This document shows, one piece after another, positions 53,788 to 63,034 of a DNA stretch of 64,000 nt. This DNA comes from Paracoccus pantotrophus (GTDB lineage: Bacteria > Pseudomonadota > Alphaproteobacteria > Rhodobacterales > Rhodobacteraceae). A program made the position numbers and the translations under genes. Positions within the stretch are counted from its first letter, which is position 1. Each line of letters starts with the position of its first letter. The stretch covers positions 261,501 to 325,500 of the forward strand of contig NZ_CP044423.1 of assembly GCF_008824185.1 (NCBI RefSeq). Reading direction: 5' to 3'. Under the pieces are notes generated by a model. It searched no databases, had not been told where the DNA came from, and saw only the letters and a list, made by a program, of their open reading frames with translations.

Positions 53788-55599
53788 ATGAACGACATCG
53801 CCGCATTCATCGCCACGGTTCATCCCTATGACAGCCTGCCGCAGGACGAGCTGGCGCGGGCCGCGGCGGCCTTCAAGCGCAGGGACTATCCGGCCGGCGG
53901 CGTGATCTATCGCCGCGGCGACCGGCTGGCGGGGCTTTACCTGATCGAAAGCGGCCGGGTCCGGGTCTCGGATGCCGCGGGGGATTCCGTTTCCGAGCTG
54001 ATGGCGCGCAACTCCTTTGGCGAAAGGGGGCTGCTGCGCGACGGCGTGGCAGTCACCACTGCGACGGCCATCGAGGATTCGACCGTGCTGATGCTGCCCC
54101 GCGCCGAATTGATGCGGCTGATCGGCAGCCATCGTGCGGTTGCACGCTTCTTCGACCGCAGCGGCCTGCCCGGCAGTCGCGAAAGCGATCTGGCGCTGCT
54201 GAAGGTCGGCGACCTGATCGGGCGGCGGGCGCCGCTGACCTGCACGCCCGAGACCCCCGCCATCGAGGCCGCCCGCGCCATGCGCGATGCTCGCGTCAGC
54301 AGCATCGGCGTGCTGGACGGGGAGCGGCTGGTCGGGCTGGTCACGATCCGCGACATCTCGAACCGCATCGTCGCCGAGGGGCGCGACGTGAACGTTCCCG
54401 TCGCGCAGGTGATGACGCCCGATCCGATCACGCTTTCGCCGGCGGAGCTGGGCTATGACGTGCTCAACATCATGCTGGAGCGCCGCATCGGCCATCTGCC
54501 GGTGGTCGAGAAGGGCCGCTTCGTCGGCATGGTCAGCCAGACCGACCTGACGCGGGTGCAGGCGATCTCGGCCTCGGCGCTGATCCGCGACATCGCGCAA
54601 TCGGGGGATGTCGCCGAGATGGCGGCGGCCACCGCACGCATTCCCGCATTGCTGGTGCAGCTGGTCAACGGTCATCACCGGCACGAAACCATCACCCGCA
54701 TGATCACCGACATCGCCGATGCCGTGACCCGGCGCCTGCTGGTCATGGCCGAGGCGCGGCTGGGGCCGCCGCCCGGCCCCTGGCTGTGGGCGGCCTGCGG
54801 CAGCCAGGGGCGGCAGGAACAGACCGGCCTGTCGGACCAGGACAATTGCCTGATCCTGGGTGACGATTGCGACCCGGAGGATCTCTGGTTCGCGGATCTG
54901 GCGCGCTTCGTTTGCGATGGGCTGAATGCCTGCGGCTATGTCTATTGCCCCGGCGAGATGATGGCCGTCACCCCGCGCTGGCGCCAGCCGCGCCGGGTCT
55001 GGCGCGGCTATTTCCGCGACTGGATCGCCCATCCCAGCCCCGAGGCGCAGATGCTGGCCTCGGTCATGTTCGATCTGCGCGCCATCGGCGGCGATGCCGC
55101 GCTGCTGGAGGGGCTGCAGGCCGAAACCCTGGGGATGGCGGCGAAGAACTCGATCTTCGTGGCGCATATGATCTCGAACGCGATGAAGCACCGCCCGCCT
55201 TTGGGGCTGATCGGCGGCTTTGCCACCGCGCGCACGGGCGAGCATCGCAACCAGATCGACATGAAGCTCAGCGGCGTCGTGCCGGTGGCGGACCTGGCGC
55301 GCATCTATGCGCTGCAGGGCCAGCTGGCGCCCGTCAACACCAGGGCCCGGCTGGTCGAGGCGCAGGCGGCGGGCATCATCTCGGGCAGCGGCGCACGCGA
55401 CCTGATCGCGGCCTATGACCTGATCCAGACCACGCGGCTGGAAAACCAGGCCGCGCAGATCCGCGCGGGCGAACGGCCGGGCAACCATCTGTCCCCCGCT
55501 GCGCTGCCCGATTTCCAGCGCAGCCATCTGCGCGACGCCTTCGTGGTGGTGCGGGGGATGCAATCGGCGCTAGGCCACGGCAAGGGAATGTTGGGATGA
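53788..55599 (+). CDS. cNMP-binding / CBS / DUF294 nucleotidyltransferase-like protein
   Basis: A 603-residue soluble protein of four parts. A cyclic-nucleotide-binding-like domain spans about residues 10-120 (GLYLIESGRVRVSD). A CBS pair spans about 145-265 (ARVSSIGVLDGERLVGLVTI, RRIGHLPVVEKGRFVGMVSQ). A DUF294 nucleotidyltransferase-like domain contains the GS motif and acidic pair (CGSQGRQEQTGLSDQDNCLI, Asp350 and Asp352), as in GlnD-type enzymes. A DUF294_C helical domain ends the protein. It likely senses nucleotides and may modify a partner by nucleotide transfer. ATG 53788 is 59 bases after the symporter gene; the same pairing with acetate transporters occurs in other proteobacteria. 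Confidence 0.9.
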   Translation: MNDIAAFIATVHPYDSLPQDELARAAAAFKRRDYPAGGVIYRRGDRLAGLYLIESGRVRVSDAAGDSVSELMARNSFGERGLLRDGVAVTTATAIEDSTVLMLPRAELMRLIGSHRAVARFFDRSGLPGSRESDLALLKVGDLIGRRAPLTCTPETPAIEAARAMRDARVSSIGVLDGERLVGLVTIRDISNRIVAEGRDVNVPVAQVMTPDPITLSPAELGYDVLNIMLERRIGHLPVVEKGRFVGMVSQTDLTRVQAISASALIRDIAQSGDVAEMAAATARIPALLVQLVNGHHRHETITRMITDIADAVTRRLLVMAEARLGPPPGPWLWAACGSQGRQEQTGLSDQDNCLILGDDCDPEDLWFADLARFVCDGLNACGYVYCPGEMMAVTPRWRQPRRVWRGYFRDWIAHPSPEAQMLASVMFDLRAIGGDAALLEGLQAETLGMAAKNSIFVAHMISNAMKHRPPLGLIGGFATARTGEHRNQIDMKLSGVVPVADLARIYALQGQLAPVNTRARLVEAQAAGIISGSGARDLIAAYDLIQTTRLENQAAQIRAGERPGNHLSPAALPDFQRSHLRDAFVVVRGMQSALGHGKGMLG

Positions 55600-55606
55600 G
55601 GGGCAT

Positions 55607-56104
55607 ATGACCGGGATCGGGGTCGAATTGCTGGGCGTGATCGCGGTCGGCGTGGGCGCGGCGGCGCTGCTTTATGCCGGGATGCACCTGCTGCGCAAGC
55701 TGGGGCTGGCGCCGGCGCGCTGGCTGCTGCCGGCGGGCATCGGCCTGGCGATGGTCGGCTATGCGGTCTGGAATGACTACGCCTGGTATGACCGGGCGGT
55801 CGCCCGGTTGCCCGCGGGTGCGCAGATCCTGCTGGTGGGCCGCGACAGCCAGCCCTGGGCGCCCTGGACCTATCTGGCGCCGGTGGTGATCCGCTTTGCC
55901 GCCCTCGATCCCGCCGGCATCTCGGAGACCGCCGAGGGCACGCGCCGGGCCGGGATCACGCTGGTCGAGCGGCGCGGCCCGACGCTGGTCGTGCCGCAGG
56001 AATTCGATTGCGCCAAGGGGCTGGTCCGGCCGGCGCGCGGCGCGTGGTCGCCGCCGGGCCCCTCGGACCCGGCCTATTCCGTCGTCTGCGGAGGAGGGGG
56101 ATGA
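55607..56104 (+). CDS. Hypothetical small membrane protein in acetate/sensor operon
   Basis: A 165-residue protein with two N-terminal hydrophobic helices (about 5-26 and 38-56) and a soluble C-terminal domain (LPAGAQILLVGRDSQPWAPWTYLAPVV, shown in part by ILLVGRDSQPWAPWTY). One lone Cys pair (DCAKG and VVCGGG) lies near the end. No family recognised. It begins seven bases after the DUF294 gene and overlaps the response regulator by four bases, so it is part of the same operon and may work with them. Confidence 0.7.
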   Translation: MTGIGVELLGVIAVGVGAAALLYAGMHLLRKLGLAPARWLLPAGIGLAMVGYAVWNDYAWYDRAVARLPAGAQILLVGRDSQPWAPWTYLAPVVIRFAALDPAGISETAEGTRRAGITLVERRGPTLVVPQEFDCAKGLVRPARGAWSPPGPSDPAYSVVCGGGG

Positions 56105-56475
56105 TGGCCAGCATCCTGGTGGTCGAGGATGAGGACAATATCGCCACCGCCCTGGATTTCCTGCTGTCGCGCGACGGCCACAAGCACCGCCGCATGGCCA
56201 CGGGCGCCGGCGCGGTCGACGAGATCCGCGCCAGCCATCCCGATCTAGTGCTGCTGGACGTGATGCTGCCCGATGTCTCGGGCTACCAGATCGTGCAGGA
56301 CGTGCGGGCCGATCCGGCGCTGAACGACGTGCGGGTGCTGTTGATGACCGCGCGCGGCTCGGTGGTGGAGCGCCGCAAGGGGCTGGCGCTGGGGGCGGAC
56401 GGTTTCATCGCCAAGCCCTTCGAGCTGTCCGAGCTGCGGGCGGAACTGGCGCGGCTCCTGGGCGGGCGATGCTGA
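56101..56475 (+). CDS. Single-domain response regulator (CheY-like)
   Basis: A 124-residue receiver domain with no output domain. Acid pocket VVEDEDN, phospho-acceptor Asp53 in LVLLDVMLPDVSG, Thr/Ala switch in LLMTARGS and Lys105 in FIAKPFELSEL are all present, so it should accept phosphate. It starts on the overlap ATGATG with the membrane protein gene and overlaps the next gene by seven bases. No histidine kinase with an intact catalytic domain lies in the window; the following gene is a kinase-like protein fused to a nuclease. Confidence 0.93.
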   Translation: MMASILVVEDEDNIATALDFLLSRDGHKHRRMATGAGAVDEIRASHPDLVLLDVMLPDVSGYQIVQDVRADPALNDVRVLLMTARGSVVERRKGLALGADGFIAKPFELSELRAELARLLGGRC

Positions 56476-58451
56476 CGCGGCTTTCGCTCCGGCTGCGGGT
56501 GCTGCTGATCTTTGCGGGGCTTGCGGCAGCGATCCTTGCGGCCTTGGCCGTGGCGCTCTGGGTGGCGGGGGCGGGCCTTGCGGGCCGGGGCGTCCCGGTC
56601 CAGGCGATGCTGGACGCCCTGGTCCAGGCGGCGCTGATCGCGGGCTTCGGCGCGCTGGGGATGGTGGTCTGGATCTGGCTCCTGTTCGACCGCAACGTGG
56701 CCCGCCCGATCGAGCTGCTGGCCGGGGGCTTGCGCACCGGTCAGGCGCCCGAGATCGAGGAGGCCCGCTATCTGGCCGATCTGGGCCCCGCCGCCCGCGA
56801 TGCCGCCGAGGCGCGGGCGCGTTCGGCCGAGGCGCTGGCCGATGCCATCGCCGAACATGCCGCCGACCTGCAGCGCGAAAAGGCGACGCTGGAATCCATT
56901 CTCGCCGATATCGGCGCCGGCGCGGTGATGACCGATCCGGCCGGCCGGGTGATGTTCTACAACGCCTCGGCCGCGCATCTTCTGCCCGGCATCGCGCTGG
57001 ACCGCCCCATCGAGCGCCACCTGCCCGGTGGCGCGCTGGAGGCCGGTGCGGCGCGGTTGGCGGCGGGGGCGGCCGCGACCGACCTGACCTGCCTGAGCTC
57101 GGCCGGGCAACGGCTCTGGGGGCGCATGCGGCGCATCGATGGCGGCACGCTGCTGATCCTGAACGACCGCCCGCCGCAGCGCCCCGCGCCGCGCGACCTG
57201 CTGGAGACTCTGCGCCGCCATGCCGCGACCCTGGTGCCGATGCTGGGTGCGCTGGAGGGTCCGATCCCGCCCGCGCTGGCCCAGGCGATCCGGGCCGAGG
57301 GGCAGGGGCTTGCCAATGCCCTGCGCGCATTGACCGAGGCGATGAGCGGCGATGCCCCGCGCGGAGGGGCGGGGCTGAACGAGTTGGCCGCCGGGCTGGA
57401 TCCGGCGCCCGACCTGCCGCCGCGGCTGATGCTGATGGCCGATGCGGCCGGGGTGAACGGGCTGCTGCGCCATCTGGACCGACGCCTGCGCGAACAGGGC
57501 GCGACCCCCCGCCTTGCCGCTGAGGTTGAGGCCGAGGCCGAGGCGTCCGAGGCGCGGCTCTTGCTGCTCTGGACCGGGGCGCCGCTGCCCATGGACCGGC
57601 TGGAATCCTGGCTGGCCGAGCCGCCCGACCCGGCGCAGCCCGAACTGACCGGGCACGAGATCCTGGCGGCCCATGCCACCGGCATCTGGACCGAGGCGCG
57701 GGACGGCCAGGCGCGGCTGGTCCTGCCGCTGCCCATCGCCTCGCACCGGCCGGACCGCGCCGGGCTGACCTATGACTTCGCCCTGGCGCGACGCGGCGCG
57801 GCCTCGTCGCGGCTGGCCGACCTGACCTGCGTGGTCTTCGACACCGAGACGACCGGCCTTGATCCCGCGACCGACCGCATCGTGCAGATCGCCGGGCTGC
57901 GCATCGCCCGCGGCCGCCTGACCGGCGAGCGTTTCGACACGCTGGTCAATCCCGGCCGGCCGATCCCGCCCGCCTCGACCGCCGTGCATGGCATCACCGA
58001 TGCGATGGTGGCCGATGCTCCCGACATGGTCACGGCGCTGACCGCCTTTCGCCATTTCACCGAGGACGCGGTGCTGGTCGCCCATAACGCGCCCTTCGAC
58101 ATGGGCTTCCTGCGCCGCGCCGCGCCCGAGACCGGGGCGCATTTCGACAATCAGGCGCTGGATACGATCCTGCTTTCGGCGATGCTCTGGGGCCAGTCGG
58201 CGCCGCATTCGCTGGATGCGCTGACCGAGCGGCTGGGCATCGTCATCCCGCCCGAGGAACGTCACACCGCCATGGGCGACACCCGCGCCACGGCCGAGGC
58301 CTATCTGCGGCTGATCGCGGCGCTGGAGGCGAAGGGGCTGGAGCGGTTCGAGGACATAATGGCCGAGGCCCGCCGCCACCGCCGCCTGATCGATGACGCG
58401 AACAGGCCTGCGGGTGACGCCGCGTCCGGCTCCGGCCCGTCCGCAGGCTGA
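56469..58451 (+). CDS. Membrane sensor-like protein fused to DnaQ-type 3'-5' exonuclease
   Basis: A 660-residue fusion. Two membrane helices (about 9-35 and 52-73) are followed by a HAMP-like linker (74-135) and a PAS domain (about 145-230, ADIGAGAVMTDPAGRVMFYN). A kinase-shaped but degenerate region follows (about 240-422), without the H-box His or ATP-lid motifs. The C-terminal DEDDh exonuclease is complete: Asp458 and Glu460 in VVFDTETTGLD, Asp544 in AHNAPFDMGFL, His599 and Asp604 in RHTAMGDTRA. It would be a membrane-held nuclease with sensory parts facing the cytoplasm. Overlaps the response regulator gene. In Pseudomonas a stand-alone exonuclease sits in the same neighbourhood. Function of the fusion unknown. 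Confidence 0.88.
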   Translation: MLTRLSLRLRVLLIFAGLAAAILAALAVALWVAGAGLAGRGVPVQAMLDALVQAALIAGFGALGMVVWIWLLFDRNVARPIELLAGGLRTGQAPEIEEARYLADLGPAARDAAEARARSAEALADAIAEHAADLQREKATLESILADIGAGAVMTDPAGRVMFYNASAAHLLPGIALDRPIERHLPGGALEAGAARLAAGAAATDLTCLSSAGQRLWGRMRRIDGGTLLILNDRPPQRPAPRDLLETLRRHAATLVPMLGALEGPIPPALAQAIRAEGQGLANALRALTEAMSGDAPRGGAGLNELAAGLDPAPDLPPRLMLMADAAGVNGLLRHLDRRLREQGATPRLAAEVEAEAEASEARLLLLWTGAPLPMDRLESWLAEPPDPAQPELTGHEILAAHATGIWTEARDGQARLVLPLPIASHRPDRAGLTYDFALARRGAASSRLADLTCVVFDTETTGLDPATDRIVQIAGLRIARGRLTGERFDTLVNPGRPIPPASTAVHGITDAMVADAPDMVTALTAFRHFTEDAVLVAHNAPFDMGFLRRAAPETGAHFDNQALDTILLSAMLWGQSAPHSLDALTERLGIVIPPEERHTAMGDTRATAEAYLRLIAALEAKGLERFEDIMAEARRHRRLIDDANRPAGDAASGSGPSAG

Positions 58452-58550
58452 CCGCGCGGCCCCTGCGCGGCCATGGGGAATGCATTCCCGCCGGCCGGAT
58501 CGGCGGAACGGACAGGCCGCGCCGGCCCGTTCCGCTGCGGCGCGGCCGGG

Positions 58551-59291
58551 TCAGGCAAGCTCTCGCCGCTTTCCGAGCAGACCCTTGACGATGGTCGAGG
58601 CGGGAATGCCGGGGAGGTTGGGGCTCTTCGGTATCGCCCACCGACAGCAGGGGGCGGATGCGGCCTTCCTTGCAGGCGCCCATGGCCAGGGCCGGGGTGA
58701 GGAAGCCCGGCTGATTTCGGACGAGACGGGGCGAGGTGACGCGGAATCAGGATGAAGTCGCGTCCTTCCAGGTCTTTCGGCCGCTTCGGCCGGCTGCCGG
58801 GCCCGTCCCGGTCGCCGGGGAAAGCCACGGCCATGCCGGAGGAATAGACGGGGATTCCCATCAGCTCCCCAGAGCCCTTCGGACGCAAGGGCGACAAGCC
58901 CGCATCCAGCCGTCCTGCGCGCAAAAGCAGAAGCTGCGCTTCGGGCAACAGGCGGCTGAAACTGATCGGCATATCGGGCAAGGCGCGACGGAGCCTGCCG
59001 ATTTCCGATGGAATGACCTGCATGACGGGCAGTCCCAGCGACAGCGCGACCCGCGTGGTGGCGAGCTGGCTCGAAGCCGTTGAGCAGGCGCACGGCATCG
59101 CGCCGAAGCTGCTTGCCGGCATCGGTCGGCGTCACGGGTCGCGCGCTTGGAAGGCTGCGTGTCCAGGTCGGCCGCAGGCTCGCGGACTTGCCGGGTCAGC
59201 GCCGGCTGGGCGATGCAGAGGGATTGCGCGGCCGCGCTGATGCTGCCGCGCTCGGCGACCGACAGGAATGGCGCAGCTGTCTCAGATTCAT
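58551..59291 (-). pseudogene. LysR-family regulator, frameshifted remnant
   Basis: A LysR gene in pieces. ATG at 59291 gives MNLRQLRH and then loses frame within nine codons. The helix-turn-helix resumes in a second frame (LSVAERGSISAAAQSLCIAQ, then PALTRQVRE). A third frame carries TDAGKQLRRDAVRLLNG and a fourth the ligand domain (RVALSLGLPVMQVIPSEIGR). The last part ends in yet another frame at 58551 (GLLGKRRELA). At least three indels rule out function. Confidence 0.8.
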
Positions 59292-59832
59292 GGCCATGCC
59301 TGTCTTGCATGGACTTGATGCTGGTAACGTATTTCACCGTATGGCGTCAGCCTGACATCCCTTCGTCGCCGGAGCGGAACGCATCCCCGCCGCCCGTCGG
59401 AGACTGGTCGGAAGGGCGCCGATCGGCGCCATCCCGAATGGCCATGTGCCGTGACGGGGATCGCGCGAAACGGAGGGACGAATGCTGGATATCCTGCAAG
59501 AGGCCGGGGCCGGCCGGGATGGCGTGTCAGCCGTCTGGCGACATCGTCCCGCCAATCCCGAACCGCCGTTGCATGGGGCCGGCATGTCGGGGCTGATCGG
59601 CCCGGAACCGGACGGCGTGGGCATCGGGAGCCGCAGCGCCGGTATCGGCTCGGGCTTTCCGCACCCTCACCCGAATTTCGACAGGGACGACAACTCGCCC
59701 TTTCCGGGCGCGGCCCTGCCTGCCCGATATGCGTTCGAAAGCTTTTTCGGTGGCAGAGAGGCGCGCCAGGCGTGACGCGGCAGTTGCAGAAAGAACGGGC
59801 CGCTGAACGCGGTCGAGCGCATCGGCGGCAAG
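59292..59832. other. Stretch with no recognised gene
   Basis: About 540 bases between the LysR relic and the intact LysR gene. Short frames on both strands have no recognisable domain; a 97-residue plus-strand frame at 59482-59775 lacks a ribosome binding site and family resemblance. Likely decayed or intergenic DNA. Confidence 0.45.
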
Positions 59833-60804
59833 TCACCCCCGGCCCGATCCTTCGGAGGGAGCCTGCGTCGCGACATGAAGCAGCTTGCTCCATGCCCCCG
59901 ATTTCCGCGCATGTGCACGCGCAGAGGACTTCAGGCAATGGATGAACATTTCGGCGGCGGGGCTCATCGGTGTGTGTCTCCGGCTGATCAGGCAGAGATC
60001 GCAGGCCATGAACCGCTCGCGTAACGCGAGGATCACCGTGCGCCCTTCGAACATCGGTGCGACCGCCATGATTTTCGGCACCCAGGTACACATGTCGCTT
60101 TGCTCGACCAGCGATTGCGCCAGCAGCGCCGAGTTGGCCTGCACGATCCGCCTGGGGTCCAGCTGGGCGCCATGGCGGGTGAAGACCTCCTCGATCAGCC
60201 GTTCGCGCCCGTCGGGCGCGAAGTTCAGCAGCCAGTCCTGGTCCAGCAGGCCGTGGATGCTGTCGCAGCCCATGCGCGGGTGATCGCGCCGGACCATGAT
60301 GCCCGTCTCGTAGCGAAGGATCGGCTCTATCCGAAATTCCTGCGGCGACATGCCGGGCGAGGGCTGGCCGATGATCAGATCCATCGACCCCGTGCGCAGC
60401 AGCGGCTGGGCGATCATGGCGAAACTGTCGAAAAGCTCCAGCTGCACCTCGGGCATGTGCTGTCGAAACGCGCGCAGCACGTCTGGCAGCAGGATCAGCG
60501 AGACCCAGGGCGTGATGCCGACGCATAGCCTGCCTTCCAGGCGGCCGCGCCGCAGGCCCATCTGTTCCTCGGCCTGCCGCATCTGGTTCAGGATCAGCCG
60601 GGCATGCGCCAGCAGCGCCTGCCCGTGATCCGTGAAACTGAGCCCCGTGGGCGAGCGCACCAGCAGGGGCAACTGCTGCTCTGTCTCCAGTTCGCGCAGC
60701 GCGCGGGTGACTGCCGGTTGCGAAATGCCAAGCCGTCGGGCGGCGCTGCGCACGCTGCCGGTTTCGGCGCTGGCGACGAGCGCCTCGAGTTGATGCAGCT
60801 TCAT
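59833..60804 (-). CDS. LysR-family transcriptional regulator
   Basis: A 323-residue LysR protein. The helix-turn-helix is at the N-terminus (MKLHQLEALVASAETGSVRS, then AARRLGISQPAVTRALRELE), followed by the linker helix and a periplasmic-binding-like effector domain (LCVGITPWVSLILLPDVLRAF). ATG at 60804 is the family start. It is divergent from the amidohydrolase and ABC transporter genes with 123 bases between, the classic arrangement for a regulator of its neighbour. Effector probably a substrate or product of the hydrolase. Confidence 0.92.
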   Translation of the reverse strand: MKLHQLEALVASAETGSVRSAARRLGISQPAVTRALRELETEQQLPLLVRSPTGLSFTDHGQALLAHARLILNQMRQAEEQMGLRRGRLEGRLCVGITPWVSLILLPDVLRAFRQHMPEVQLELFDSFAMIAQPLLRTGSMDLIIGQPSPGMSPQEFRIEPILRYETGIMVRRDHPRMGCDSIHGLLDQDWLLNFAPDGRERLIEEVFTRHGAQLDPRRIVQANSALLAQSLVEQSDMCTWVPKIMAVAPMFEGRTVILALRERFMACDLCLISRRHTPMSPAAEMFIHCLKSSARAHARKSGAWSKLLHVATQAPSEGSGRG

Positions 60805-60818
60805 CGTGCCACCATGAC

Positions 60819-60829
60819 AACCATTGGTT
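60819..60829. promoter_or_regulatory. Candidate LysR operator palindrome
   Basis: AACCATTGGTT is a perfect 5-bp inverted repeat around one base, 15 bases before the lysR start codon, in the divergent promoter region. It contains a T-N-A-type core as expected for LysR binding sites. The AT-rich area just beyond it (to about 60850) could hold the promoters. Confidence 0.5.
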
Positions 60830-60927
60830 ATATCCATAAGAAAGTTTTGTCTCCGCCGCAACATTCTCGCTGCGCTATGGTGCCTGACAGACCCCATGCC
60901 GGGTCGGCGACGAGAGGGGGGAGGAGG

Positions 60928-62136
60928 ATGGACAAGGCGATATTGCCGGAGATCGGCAAGATCAGCGCCGAGGCGGTTCATATCCGCCGCCGCATCCATG
61001 CCAATCCCGAACTGGGTTTCGAAGAAACGGCGACCGGCGACCTGGTGGCGGGGCTGCTGGCGCAATGGGGCTATGAGGTGACCCGGATGGCAGGCACCGG
61101 GGTCGTCGGGCGGCTGCGCAACGGCGCGGGCCGCGCGCTTGGCCTGCGCGCCGACATGGATGCCCTGCCGATCCACGAGGCCACGAACCTGGCCTGGCGC
61201 AGCACGATACCGGGCCGGATGCATGCCTGCGGCCATGACGGCCACACGGCCATGCTGTTGGCCGCGGCGCGCCATCTTGCGGAAAGCCGCAATTTCGCCG
61301 GCACGCTGAACCTGCTCTTCCAGCCGGCCGAGGAAGGGCTGGGCGGTGCCGCGCGCATGCTGGCCGAGGGGCTGTTCGACCGGTTCCCCTGCGAGGCGGT
61401 CTTCGCCATGCACAACCTGCCCGGCCTGCCCACGGGTCAACTGGCGTTTCGCGCTGGTCCGGCCATGGCTTCGGCCGACAGCGCCCGCATCCGGGTCGAG
61501 GGGATGGGCGGCCACGGCGCCACCCCGCATGCGACAATCGATCCCGTGGTCGTGGGGGCCGCCATCGTCTCGGCACTGCAATCCATCGTGGCGCGCAATG
61601 TCGATCCGCAGGCGGCGGCGGTCGTCACCGTGGGCAGGCTGCATGCCGGCGACACCGCCAACGTCATCCCCGAGACGGCCGAGATGGAACTGACCATCCG
61701 CTGCCTTTCGCCCGATCTGCGGGACATGCTGGAAAGCCGCATCCGCCGGCTGGCCGAGGCCCAGGCGGAAAGCTTTGGCGCCCGCGCGGTGGTGGATTAC
61801 CGCCGCAGCCACCCGGTGCTGGTCAACCACCCGGCCGAGACGGCCATGGCCCGCCGGGTGGCCGAGGGCTGGCTGGGCCGCGAGGCCATCGTCCCCGACC
61901 TCCGCCCGGCCATGGCCAGCGAGGATTTCGCCCTGATGCTGGAGCATTGCCCCGGCTCCTACATCCATATCGGCAATGGGGTGAACAGCGCCCCGCTGCA
62001 CAATCCGCATTACGACTTCAACGACGAGGCCCTGGCCATGGGCGCGAGCTATTGGGTCAAGCTTGCGGAAGCGTTCCTGGCGCCGGGCGCGGCGGCGGAA
62101 ACGGCAGGCGCCCAGGGCGGCCATTGCCAAGCCTGA
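60928..62136 (+). CDS. M20-family amidohydrolase (hippurate hydrolase-like)
   Basis: A 402-residue M20D metallohydrolase that removes acyl groups from N-acyl amino acids. Zinc-site motifs are ALGLRADMDALPIHE, MHACGHDGHTAML and LFQPAEEGLGGA with the catalytic Glu; late motif AMASEDFALMLEHCPGSYIHIG. The lid domain lies between. GGGGGAGGAG precedes ATG 60928. It is first in a row with a polar amino acid ABC transporter, suggesting that a conjugated amino acid is taken up and split. The substrate is inferred only. Confidence 0.92.
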   Translation: MDKAILPEIGKISAEAVHIRRRIHANPELGFEETATGDLVAGLLAQWGYEVTRMAGTGVVGRLRNGAGRALGLRADMDALPIHEATNLAWRSTIPGRMHACGHDGHTAMLLAAARHLAESRNFAGTLNLLFQPAEEGLGGAARMLAEGLFDRFPCEAVFAMHNLPGLPTGQLAFRAGPAMASADSARIRVEGMGGHGATPHATIDPVVVGAAIVSALQSIVARNVDPQAAAVVTVGRLHAGDTANVIPETAEMELTIRCLSPDLRDMLESRIRRLAEAQAESFGARAVVDYRRSHPVLVNHPAETAMARRVAEGWLGREAIVPDLRPAMASEDFALMLEHCPGSYIHIGNGVNSAPLHNPHYDFNDEALAMGASYWVKLAEAFLAPGAAAETAGAQGGHCQA

Positions 62137-62159
62137 GATCATCACGACAGGGAAACATC

Positions 62160-62942
62160 ATGCTCAACACCATCAGGATTTCGCTTCTTGCCCTGCTTTG
62201 CGCGGGCGCTGCCCAGGCCGAGGACCGGACCGGCCAGACCATCCGGCTGGGCGTCGATCCGACCTATCCGCCGCTGGAATACAAGCAGCCCGACGGCTCG
62301 CTGACCGGCTTCGGCATCGAGATCACCGAGGCGATCTGCGCGGAACTGCGCGCCAATTGCGTCTGGGTCGAAAGCAACTGGGACGGCATCATCCCTTCGC
62401 TCCAGGCGCGCAAGTTCGACGTCATCGCCTCGTCCATGACCATCACCGAGAAACGGGCCGAGCAGATCGCCTTTTCGGACAAGTATTCCAACGCGCCCTC
62501 GCGCCTGGTGGCGCGCAAGGGCTCGGGGCTGGAACCGACGGCCGCTTCGCTGCGCGGCAAGCGGATCGGGGTGCAGCAGGGATCGTCCCAGGAAAACTTC
62601 GCGCGCGCGGTCTGGATGCCCGAGGGGGTCGAGATCGTGTCCTACCAGACCCAGGACCAGATCTATGCCGACCTGATCAGCGGCCGGCTGGACGCCTCGC
62701 TCCAGGCCTCGATCCAGGCCAGCGAAGGCTTTCTGAAAAAGCCCGACGGCGCCGGCTTCGAGTTCGCCGGTCCCGACATGAACGACCCGGCCTATTTCGG
62801 CATCGGCTCCGGCTATGGCTTCCGCAAGGATGATGCCGCGCTGCGCGAGGACTGGAACAGGGCCTTCGCGGCGATCCGCGCCGATGGCACCTATCGCAAG
62901 ATCAACGACAAGTATTTCGATTTCGACGTCTATGGCGACTGA
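62160..62942 (+). CDS. Polar amino acid ABC transporter, periplasmic binding protein
   Basis: A 260-residue binding protein of the HisJ/ArgT cluster. A signal peptide (MLNTIRISLLALLCAGAAQAE) precedes the family start IRLGVDPTYPPLEYKQPDGS. The ligand region DVIASSMTITEKRAEQIAFS and the late DPAYFGIGSGYGFRKDD are typical of basic or polar amino acid binders. It starts 23 bases after the hydrolase gene and is followed by two permease genes. Confidence 0.93.
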   Translation: MLNTIRISLLALLCAGAAQAEDRTGQTIRLGVDPTYPPLEYKQPDGSLTGFGIEITEAICAELRANCVWVESNWDGIIPSLQARKFDVIASSMTITEKRAEQIAFSDKYSNAPSRLVARKGSGLEPTAASLRGKRIGVQQGSSQENFARAVWMPEGVEIVSYQTQDQIYADLISGRLDASLQASIQASEGFLKKPDGAGFEFAGPDMNDPAYFGIGSGYGFRKDDAALREDWNRAFAAIRADGTYRKINDKYFDFDVYGD

Positions 62943-63034
62943 GCCCGGCCGGTTGCGCCCGGTCCCCGCCCCATGAGGGCGGGGCGGGCATCCCGCGCGA
63001 TCCGCGCGACAAGCCGGTCACGGAGGGAGGGAGC

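Noticed and set aside
59482..59775. A 97-codon plus-strand frame between the LysR relic and the LysR gene
   Set aside because: No ribosome binding site, no family resemblance and irregular composition; more likely chance.
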